From an uncultured Acidimicrobiaceae bacterium (lineage in GTDB: Bacteria > Actinomycetota > Acidimicrobiia > Acidimicrobiales > UBA8592), in assembly GCA_913031515.1 (NCBI GenBank), contig CAJWET010000090.1:1-6577 (forward strand): DNA of 6,577 nucleotides, given 5' to 3'. Below, in pieces: positions 1 to 5,475 of the stretch. Numbering within the stretch: the first letter of the stretch is position 1; each line of letters begins with the position of its first letter. The notes under the pieces were generated by a model. That model saw only the letters and a program-made list of their open reading frames with translations, made no database searches and was not told the DNA's origin. The position numbers were made by a program, and so were the translations under genes.

Positions 1-491
1 TCTTCAATGCTTGGATTCCATGTTATTGTTGGTGGGTTTAATAGCATTTTCTTTGGATGTTTGGTCAGTTTATATTGCACGTGCTCTTCTTTTTTAAACG
101 TAATGGGGTTATATAAATTTTTATCTTCTACCTGGATAGTATATTCAAACACCTCGCTTACAGAGGTGTGTTGTGGTGGGATACTTAAAACTTGCGGTTT
201 ATCATTGACATATAATATACCGTTAAATCTATTGACGTCTATACTATCAGAGAGCTCAATAATGTATTTGTGTATATCTAGTTTGTCTGCCTTCCAATTA
301 ATGTCAGAATTTTCCAGAAACATGCCTTCTGGCCCTGTGCTCAGATTCCAAAACAGGGATTGGTTGGTGTTTAAATCAAAGTTTTGTAATTGTTTTTGTG
401 TTCTTGGATGAATAGGCCAGTAAATTTCCATATCTTTTGAAACATCATCTAAGAGAAATCTAATTATTGGTTCAAGCACTTCGCGCGTAGA
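1..491 (-). CDS. Partial Ig/cadherin-like repeat protein, open at left edge and broken at 5' end
   Basis: The minus strand is free of stops from 491 down to the left edge in the frame whose codons occupy plus positions 3-5, 6-8 and so on. The first ATG in that frame is at 431-429, which gives 143 visible residues with no stop. Numbering from that Met, the product is rich in Asn, Ile, Lys and Asp. It shows two copies of one pattern: LSTGPEGM...INW at residues 30-46 and LTKHPKKM...ITW at 122-138. Before the second copy come NDKP at 76-79 and a Tyr-rich strand ending in VED at 101-103. This is the layout of bacterial putative-Ig/cadherin-like repeats (He_PIG/CADG type), found in large secreted or surface adhesin-like proteins. 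The frame also reads plausibly upstream of the Met (positions 491-432), then meets TGA at 494-492, so the true start is missing or frameshifted. No signal peptide is visible. GC content and residue use differ from every other gene here. The fold is inferred from the repeat pattern; the function is unknown. Confidence 0.6.
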
Positions 492-591
492 TCAACATTT
501 TTCAATGTTTGGTTATCCATTAGAAGAGTTATGACATATTTCACATAGTATGCCGTTTACTTATAGCAGGTTTAGTATATATTTCTGATAA
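492..591. other. AT-rich intergenic stretch upstream of the Na/Pi gene
   Basis: About 100 bases lie between the break in the minus-strand repeat gene and the cotransporter start. They contain a small inverted repeat, AACATT-TTTC-AATGTT (494-509), and the proposed promoter of the next gene. A short minus-strand frame beginning with ATG at 520-518 (MDNQTLKNVDLRAK...) runs into the repeat gene in a different frame and stops at 466-464. It may be the displaced 5' end of that gene. I saw no Pho-box-like direct repeats. Confidence 0.5.
556..583 (+). promoter_or_regulatory. Candidate promoter of the Na/Pi-phoU operon, near-leaderless
   Basis: A -10-like TATATT (578-583) lies 16 bases after a weak -35-like TTTACT (556-561). 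Transcription would begin around 590, almost at the ATG at 592. There is no Shine-Dalgarno sequence before this ATG, which fits a leaderless or near-leaderless mRNA as is common in Actinobacteria. This is read by eye; AT-rich DNA gives such matches by chance. Confidence 0.4.
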
Positions 592-1728
592 ATGGCTTTA
601 ATAACTGACAGGGCTAAGTGGGACACTCCAACAATCCTCCGAGCGTCATTTGTTTTTGGTCTAATCTACACCTTCCTCGTTGGAGTATCTTCACTCGAAT
701 CAGGTATCAAAGTCATGGGAGCGGACACTCAGGAAAGTCTCTTCGCAAGTGTCAGTAACCCCATCGCTGGACTCTTTATCGGGATACTCGGTACCGTCCT
801 AGTCCAATCATCTTCGGCTTCTACTTCAATAATCGTTGGCCTTGTCGGTACTGGCGCCTTGGGGGTAGGAGATGCTGTTCCAATGGTTATGGGAGCGAAC
901 ATTGGGACAACGGTAACCAATACCCTTGTAGCCCTAGCGCACATGCGACAGTCAGAAGAATTTAAACGTGCATTTGCCGCAGCGACAGTCCATGACTTCT
1001 TCAACTTAATGTCAGTCTGTATTCTCCTTCCGGTAGAAATTTCTACCGGTGTATTGTCGACTCTTGCAGAAAAAATAAGCGGTAAGTTAGTTGGTTCAGC
1101 TGGCAGTGAATGGAAGAGTCCCATCAAAAAGTGGGTAAAGGAACCAGTTAGCTGGTTGAAGGACCTTGGTGATGCTATTGGGGCGAAAGGAAATATCCTC
1201 GGAACATTTCTGGTTATTGTCGGGCTAGTCATCATCTTGTTATCCCTTGCATACATAACGAAGAATATGCGACAGCTTGTTGCTGATCGTATTGAAGCTT
1301 CCCTGAACAAGGTGCTTGGGACTGGTGCGGGAATGGTAGCGATGGTCCTTGGCTTACTTATTACAATCTCCGTGCAGTCGTCGAGCATTACTACTTCGAT
1401 TATGATTCCTCTTGCAGCTGCAGGAGTTGTAACCCTTCGAAATATCTATCCTGTTACCTTGGGGGCCAACGTTGGGACAACAATAACAGCATTGCTTGCA
1501 GCTTTAGCAGCTAGTAGGCCCGAAGCTCTTACTGTCGGTATAGTCCATACACTTTTTAATGTTGGAGGTATTGCGTTGCTTTACCCAATTCCAGGAGTGC
1601 GTGATATACCCATACGGGCGGCAGAAAATCTCGCTAGAATTGCAGTAGAGCGACGTTATATAGCAATTGCCTACGTAGTTATTGCCTTTATTGTGATTCC
1701 TTTGTTAGGTGTAGCAGTCCTTCGTTGA
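592..1728 (+). CDS. Na+/phosphate cotransporter (Na/Pi cotransporter family)
   Basis: This integral membrane protein of 378 residues should import inorganic phosphate coupled to sodium. It has the two inverted half-repeats of the Na_Pi_cotrans family (SLC34/NptA-like). The first half carries QSSSAST at residues 72-78, GANIGTT at 101-107 and HDFFN at 134-138. The second half carries QSSSITT at 262-268, GANVGTT at 291-297 and HTLFN at 319-323. The paired QSSS motifs are the known substrate- and sodium-binding signature. A loop at about 155-200 joins the halves, and hydrophobic segments lie near 17-33, 58-72, 80-92, 203-221, 246-262 and 355-376. Many bacterial homologues carry a fused C-terminal PhoU domain. 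This one ends after its last membrane segment, and PhoU is supplied by the next gene 13 bp downstream. The ATG at 592 is chosen because the residues before the first QSSS form an expected transmembrane segment; the next in-frame ATG (715) would remove it. The ion-coupling assignment comes from the family. Confidence 0.93.
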   Translation: MALITDRAKWDTPTILRASFVFGLIYTFLVGVSSLESGIKVMGADTQESLFASVSNPIAGLFIGILGTVLVQSSSASTSIIVGLVGTGALGVGDAVPMVMGANIGTTVTNTLVALAHMRQSEEFKRAFAAATVHDFFNLMSVCILLPVEISTGVLSTLAEKISGKLVGSAGSEWKSPIKKWVKEPVSWLKDLGDAIGAKGNILGTFLVIVGLVIILLSLAYITKNMRQLVADRIEASLNKVLGTGAGMVAMVLGLLITISVQSSSITTSIMIPLAAAGVVTLRNIYPVTLGANVGTTITALLAALAASRPEALTVGIVHTLFNVGGIALLYPIPGVRDIPIRAAENLARIAVERRYIAIAYVVIAFIVIPLLGVAVLR

Positions 1729-1733
1729 AAGGG
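1728..1733 (+). promoter_or_regulatory. Ribosome binding site of the PhoU-like gene
   Basis: AAAGGG lies 8 bases before the ATG at 1742 and overlaps the stop codon of the cotransporter. This spacing favours 1742 over the in-frame ATG at 1748. The overlap with the upstream stop suggests translation of the two genes is linked. Confidence 0.65.
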
Positions 1734-1741
1734 AAAATCTT

Positions 1742-2413
1742 ATGGTTATGTCATTCTTTAAAAAAAGTGAAAGTGGTTTAGACACTATTGCCCATCGAAC
1801 TATTTCGATGCTCGCAGATGCTCGCCATTCTTTTGATCTGGCTTCCGCAGCTGTATTGAGTGGAGCTAATCCAGAATCCGTGGCACAAGATATCCGTACC
1901 ACCGACGAGCACATAAACCAAGCAGAACAGACGCTACGTGGAGAGCTAGTAACCCATGTCGCAGTTCATGGGACGACAGAGATTGGTTCTGTGCTTAGCT
2001 ACACCCTGTTAATTAAAAAAATCGAACGTATAGGTGATCAGGCAAAAAATATTTTAGATCTAGCTGAGGAGGGAGTCTCACTGGTTGATGAAGAAGATAT
2101 TTCAGAATTAAATGAGATTCGCCGAATTATTTCTTCAATGTTTGCAGAAGCAGCTGACCTGATGGCAGAGACAACCACCGAACAAGCTCGAGAATTTTAT
2201 GACCGGGCGACCGAATTACGCCACTCGATTGAAAACAAGATTCGAGATTACATGCATTCCGAGGAACCTGGGTATCACGCCGTACCTCGGGCTGTTCTAT
2301 ATAGGTATTGGAAACGGATCGTCTCAAATCTTGCAGGAGTAGTCACTGGTGTCGCTGAGCCTCTCCAGAAACAAGGCTATATAGATGATGGAGAAACGGA
2401 TTTAGATGATTAG
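1742..2413 (+). CDS. PhoU-like phosphate transport regulator
   Basis: This is a soluble, mainly helical protein of 223 residues, close to the usual PhoU length of about 215-240. It would bind at the cytoplasmic face of the phosphate transporter and limit uptake or pass on phosphate status. The first three-helix bundle carries the classic PhoU motif KKIERIGDQAKNI at residues 92-104; Glu95 and Asp99 are the expected metal-binding positions. In the second bundle the matching segment reads YWKRIVSNLAGVV (189-201), so the acidic pair is replaced by Lys and Asn. The C-terminal tail is acidic (DDGETDLDD). It is the second gene of an operon with the Na/Pi cotransporter, which implies it acts on that carrier rather than on a Pst ABC system, none of which is present here. 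The ATG at 1742 has a good ribosome binding site. The family call is secure; the partner is inferred from position. Confidence 0.88.
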   Translation: MVMSFFKKSESGLDTIAHRTISMLADARHSFDLASAAVLSGANPESVAQDIRTTDEHINQAEQTLRGELVTHVAVHGTTEIGSVLSYTLLIKKIERIGDQAKNILDLAEEGVSLVDEEDISELNEIRRIISSMFAEAADLMAETTTEQAREFYDRATELRHSIENKIRDYMHSEEPGYHAVPRAVLYRYWKRIVSNLAGVVTGVAEPLQKQGYIDDGETDLDD

Positions 2414-2427
2414 TGAGATCACTAATC
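2408..2427 (+). terminator. Hairpin across the phoU stop codon
   Basis: GATTAGTG (2408-2415) pairs perfectly with CACTAATC (2420-2427) around a 4-base AGAT loop. The phoU stop TAG lies inside the left arm. A weaker second stem follows, GCAAC (2428-2432) with GTTGC (2445-2449). No T-run follows either stem, so this is not a canonical intrinsic terminator. It may be an attenuating or mRNA-stabilising 3' structure at the end of the operon. Confidence 0.35.
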
Positions 2428-2525
2428 GCAACATTCCGGTTCGAGTTGCTGGTTAAAAAACTTAGATAGTTAAAATCTTGTATTTCACATATTGATAACG
2501 GGAAGCACTTCTTCGCTCCAGCTTC

Positions 2526-2531
2526 TAGAAT
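2526..2531 (+). promoter_or_regulatory. Candidate -10 element for a leaderless MFS mRNA
   Basis: TAGAAT ends six bases before the GTG at 2538, so transcription would start at or next to the start codon. No Shine-Dalgarno sequence precedes this GTG and no good -35 is visible. Many actinobacterial leaderless promoters show only a TANNNT -10. It suggests the transporter is transcribed apart from the phosphate operon. Confidence 0.35.
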
Positions 2532-2537
2532 TAGAAC

Positions 2538-4055
2538 GTGAACGAAGAGAGTGAACAATGGGGTAGCTCGTCCTCATCGATATCAGAAGATGGAGAAGAG
2601 CGGACACCAGTAAAGATACGTAAACGCAAGTTTGCTGTTTCCCCTTTCGTCCGTTTGAGTCGCGTTCACGCTTTTTCCGCTGCTGGCGATGCAATGGTTA
2701 CCGTAGCACTTGCAGGCTCTCTCTTTTTCAATATCGACCCAAGCGCCGCTCGTTGGAGAGTTGGTCTATACCTTGCACTGACAATTGCCCCCTTTGCTGT
2801 GATTAGTCCACTGATCGGACCAATTATCGATAGATATGCGGGTGGCAGAAGAATCATGATCTTAGGCATAAACCTAATACGGGTGGTGGTAGCCGCTTTG
2901 ATGATTACAAATCTGGACTCCCTTTTTCTCTTTCCACTTGCCTTCGCGATACTTGTCCTGCAGAAAAGTTATGCCATAGCAAAAGCAGCTGTTGTCCCCA
3001 CCACAGTTTCCACGCATGAAGAGCTAGTCGAAAAAAACTCGAGACTCTCGTTGCTCTCTGGACTAGCAGGGTTTGTAGGAGCAGCTCCGGCAGCGCTATT
3101 ACAGTGGATTGGAGGACCGAGCTGGTCTGTTCTGCTAGCTGCTATTGTTTTTTTCGCAGCAGCTATTGCATCCTTGCGTCTTCCAAAAACCAAGATTGCT
3201 TCTGATCCAGAGAATGAGAAAGAACGCCAAGAACTACGTTCAAAAGGGATTGTGCAAGCGGCTTCAGGTATGGGGGTGCTTAGAGGAATTATCGGATTTT
3301 TTACTTTCCTTGTAGCTTTTGCGTATCGTGGAGGAACAGACGACCTTGATCTTTCCGGAACAGGAACTGCTATAGGAGCAAAACTCCACGAAGAGCTACT
3401 TGGAGTTGACCTAGGCGCCGACGGCGCATCAGCGATCAAACTAGGAGCCGTGATCGCCTTTGGAGTACTTGGCGGACTGGCGGGGTCGGTAATTTCACCT
3501 CGCCTACGTGTCCGTATAGACGAGGAACGGATTTTACTTGGGGCACTTCTCACAACATTTGTTGCGGCTCTTTTAGGTCTTTGGAGCGGAGGAATCAGTG
3601 GTGCATTGCTTGTCGGATTCGCTGTAGCTATTTCGGCCAATGCGGGGAAACTTGCATTTGATTCAATAGTCCAACGTGATGCTCCAGATGCGAATTATGG
3701 CCGTTCGTTTGCACGCTTTGAAACTCGCTTCCAATTACTGTGGGTAATCGGGGCTTTAATCCCTGTTATTTTCACTATCCCTGCCCGTCTTGGATTTCTG
3801 TTGCTTTCTATTGCCTCAGGTTTTGCCGGTTTTTCACTTATTTATGGCCCGAAAAACGTGGGAAGAGAGTTGGGTAGTCTCCGTCAAAATAAGAAAGATT
3901 TACTCGAAGTCATAGGACGAGAGAAAGAGAGTAACCCATCTTCTCAAGAGGAACGAACTCCCGCCCCTTTCGGACATCCAGAACCTCGGAAGCAACAAAC
4001 GTTTATGCCTTTCCCAGATTCGGATGACTCCGATGGGCCACCGCGGCTTTTTTAA
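2538..4055 (+). CDS. MFS transporter, probable exporter, with hydrophilic N- and C-terminal extensions
   Basis: This 505-residue membrane protein has about 12 hydrophobic segments (near 42-63, 76-96, 107-124, 128-150, 170-190, 196-213, 246-264, 299-319, 332-350, 352-372, 396-415 and 417-436). The loop after segment 2 reads GPIIDRYAGGRR (94-105), the G-x3-D-R-x2-G-R-R signature of the major facilitator superfamily. Overall it resembles the MFS_3/EntS-like group of drug or siderophore exporters; the substrate cannot be read from sequence. Three features are unusual. There is a Ser/Glu-rich then basic N-terminus of about 38 residues (KIRKRK at 26-31), a long Asp/Gly-rich loop at 265-300, and a charged, Pro-rich tail of about 65 residues (441-505). 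The GTG at 2538 is the earliest possible start, because TAG lies in frame at 2532. It has no ribosome binding site. The next plausible in-frame starts would cut into the first membrane segment. The gene converges on the metallopeptidase gene with a 13 bp gap. Confidence 0.85.
   Translation: MNEESEQWGSSSSSISEDGEERTPVKIRKRKFAVSPFVRLSRVHAFSAAGDAMVTVALAGSLFFNIDPSAARWRVGLYLALTIAPFAVISPLIGPIIDRYAGGRRIMILGINLIRVVVAALMITNLDSLFLFPLAFAILVLQKSYAIAKAAVVPTTVSTHEELVEKNSRLSLLSGLAGFVGAAPAALLQWIGGPSWSVLLAAIVFFAAAIASLRLPKTKIASDPENEKERQELRSKGIVQAASGMGVLRGIIGFFTFLVAFAYRGGTDDLDLSGTGTAIGAKLHEELLGVDLGADGASAIKLGAVIAFGVLGGLAGSVISPRLRVRIDEERILLGALLTTFVAALLGLWSGGISGALLVGFAVAISANAGKLAFDSIVQRDAPDANYGRSFARFETRFQLLWVIGALIPVIFTIPARLGFLLLSIASGFAGFSLIYGPKNVGRELGSLRQNKKDLLEVIGREKESNPSSQEERTPAPFGHPEPRKQQTFMPFPDSDDSDGPPRLF
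4037..4053 (+). terminator. Weak candidate intrinsic terminator overlapping the MFS stop
   Basis: GCC (4037-4039) can pair with GGC (4045-4047), with two possible G-T pairs beneath, directly before six T residues (4048-4053) that run into the TAA stop. A second small stem, TCGGA (4020-4024) with TCCGA (4029-4033), lies just upstream. The stem is short, so termination strength is doubtful. Confidence 0.25.
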
Positions 4056-4068
4056 ACCAAATATTTCT

Positions 4069-5232
4069 TTATTCGGAATTGTTAGGTAAATCTATCCTTG
4101 CAAGCCATAGACCTGGAGCATCGACTTCATTAGGTGTGGGGAGATTTTGTTCTTTTTCCCATAACCTTGAAAGTTCATTCTCGTCGGCACGCTCTATAAC
4201 ACCTGAAATAAATGTGGCACCGCGTTCATATTGAGTCTGAGTTAGTTCAAGCCCGAACATTCGCTCAATAAAGCGGTCAGACGGGTCAGTTTCTACACGC
4301 CGGCGGCGGAGGGCTTCCGTCAACTGGTCATATGATCCGATAAGCCCATTACCCACCCGATCCATAACATAATCTACATATCCTACTATCACGGCAATTA
4401 AGGCATGGAGTTCTGGAAGCATAGATAATTGGGCATCACTTTGAATAACACCCAGAACTATTTCTGGATCACCCAATGAGCGCTGTAGATCTTCGAAAGC
4501 AGATGGAGATTCCATATCGATCTCTTGAAGCATCTCCCCTAAACCGGCAGGATTGCTTTCAAAACCGCTCACATAGTTCCGCAGCAACGTCTGGAGCCTT
4601 TTTTGGACCTGATCTACCTGCAAGACAGCGTGATGGCATAGTTCATGAAGGCAGACCCAAAGAAATAATTCTTGGGTTGGAAGGCTCCACTCTTCTCCAA
4701 AGACAGCGATGTTGCTCGTAATAATTTGAATTTCTAGTTCTTTCCCTCGCGGAAGAGGAAGGTCGTACTGACCTAGAGATCGACATGCTAAATGCCCAAC
4801 CATTGATCCAGCTGTCATAGCTAACATGACTGGCGCCAAATGCTGCATCATTTGACTAAACATCGCGGACATAGGGTCGCCTTCTCCGGTATCGTTGGAA
4901 GTTTTACTCGTCAAAGACTCTGAAAGTTCCCGAAGCAATGGCTCATGGGCTTTCAATGCACTATCTATCCATTGGGTTCGAGTCGAAGCTCTTAGTGACA
5001 CATTTCCAACATCTAGACCAGTCGAGTCATGAATATGAAGTTGAGCAATTCGCGACAGTTCTTCAATCTCTATCCGATGTGAAGGATCGACATTTGGTTC
5101 TGATTCTCCGCCAGTAGCCATCTGAATAGCTATTTGTTTTGCGGCACCCCACTGGTCTTGGCCAGAATTACCGAAAAGCTTCTCAAAGTCCCCAAAGAAT
5201 GGGAATCCCCCAAATGGATTTGTGTTCTCCAA
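4069..5232 (-). CDS. Zincin-like metallopeptidase, DUF2342/Zincin_2 type
   Basis: This protein of 387 residues is predicted to be a soluble zinc metallopeptidase or hydrolase of unknown substrate. The zincin motif HELCHH is at residues 196-201 (His196, Glu197 and His200 form HExxH). Two other segments are typical of the family as I know it: the N-terminal NPFGGFPFFGDFEKLF (5-20) and GHLACRSLGQYDLPLPRG (146-163). The family is largely actinobacterial, and one branch is linked by annotation to coenzyme F420 genes; no F420 gene is present here. Downstream, GYVDYVMD (284-291) matches the conserved third segment, where I would expect Glu-Gly; here it is Val-Gly (Val283). There is no signal peptide. 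A hydrophobic stretch at 134-148 is part of the family core rather than a clear anchor. The start is TTG (minus strand, 5232-5230), supported by GAAGG nine bases upstream. It converges on the MFS gene and diverges from the epimerase-like gene. Confidence 0.85.
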   Translation of the reverse strand: MENTNPFGGFPFFGDFEKLFGNSGQDQWGAAKQIAIQMATGGESEPNVDPSHRIEIEELSRIAQLHIHDSTGLDVGNVSLRASTRTQWIDSALKAHEPLLRELSESLTSKTSNDTGEGDPMSAMFSQMMQHLAPVMLAMTAGSMVGHLACRSLGQYDLPLPRGKELEIQIITSNIAVFGEEWSLPTQELFLWVCLHELCHHAVLQVDQVQKRLQTLLRNYVSGFESNPAGLGEMLQEIDMESPSAFEDLQRSLGDPEIVLGVIQSDAQLSMLPELHALIAVIVGYVDYVMDRVGNGLIGSYDQLTEALRRRRVETDPSDRFIERMFGLELTQTQYERGATFISGVIERADENELSRLWEKEQNLPTPNEVDAPGLWLARIDLPNNSE

Positions 5233-5241
5233 TATTCCGTA

Positions 5242-5246
5242 CCTTC
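5242..5246 (-). promoter_or_regulatory. Ribosome binding site supporting a TTG start
   Basis: On the minus strand GAAGG lies nine bases before the TTG at 5232-5230. No in-frame ATG lies near the family's conserved N-terminus, so this site decides the start. Confidence 0.6.
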
Positions 5247-5465
5247 GTTAAGAAAATTATGAGTCTGAAACCGATTCTACCAAATCAAAGCACGGTAAAT
5301 CAGGCCAAGTATAGTTTGATAGCCTAATTTAGGCGCCGTGGGATGGAAATGGTTTAGAGGTATCTTTTCGTTGAAGACTCGTCTACGAGAGCTCTTTGGG
5401 CTATGGTTTGGGTCTCGAATCTAAGGTTTGCGAGCGACGAAAAGGCCCAGTTTTTTGAAGAATTC
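5247..5465. other. Divergent intergenic regulatory region
   Basis: These bases separate the minus-strand metallopeptidase from the plus-strand epimerase-like gene, so promoters for both should lie here. On the minus strand a -10-like TAGAAT (plus 5274-5279) would give the metallopeptidase a leader of about 35 bases, without a good -35. Two perfect short dyads are present: GCCTAA-T-TTAGGC at 5322-5334 and CTCGT-CT-ACGAG at 5378-5389. No convincing plus-strand promoter stands out. I see no RNA gene or supported ORF; the plus-strand frame through 5139-5327 mostly overlaps the metallopeptidase in antisense. Confidence 0.4.
5322..5334. repeat. 13-base palindrome GCCTAATTTAGGC
   Basis: Six-base arms are perfectly complementary around a single central T. 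It sits about 90 bases upstream of the metallopeptidase start and 140 bases upstream of the epimerase start. This is a size and place suited to an operator for a dimeric regulator, though no regulator gene is in the window. Confidence 0.4.
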
Positions 5466-5473
5466 GAGGGAGG
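5466..5473 (+). promoter_or_regulatory. Ribosome binding site of the epimerase-like gene
   Basis: GAGGGAGG lies just before the ATG at 5476; its GAGGG part is five bases away. It fixes the start at 5476, although the frame stays open back to a TTG at 5428. Confidence 0.7.
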
Positions 5474-5475
5474 CT

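Noticed and set aside
7..411. 134-codon plus-strand ORF in the AT-rich left end
   Set aside because: It is Cys/Phe/Ser-rich with no domain sense and lies antisense to the longer open minus-strand frame, which has a clear repeat pattern.
494..509. Hairpin AACATT-TTTC-AATGTT as a terminator
   Set aside because: The stem is only six AT-rich pairs with no T-run of note on either strand; such repeats are expected by chance in AT-rich DNA.
729..1388. 219-codon minus-strand ORF inside the cotransporter gene
   Set aside because: It is an antisense shadow of a strongly conserved membrane protein, and its product lacks coherent motifs.
2969..3640. 223-codon minus-strand ORF inside the MFS gene
   Set aside because: It is an antisense shadow, rich in Ser/Pro/Ala/Arg as expected from reading the MFS codons backwards.
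5139..5327. 62-codon plus-strand ORF reaching into the divergent intergenic region
   Set aside because: It mostly overlaps the metallopeptidase gene in antisense, with no recognisable motif and no good ribosome binding site.
5428..5475. Upstream TTG start for the epimerase-like gene
   Set aside because: It would add 16 residues ahead of beta-1, whereas the ATG at 5476 has a strong GAGGGAGG site and begins at the Rossmann fold.
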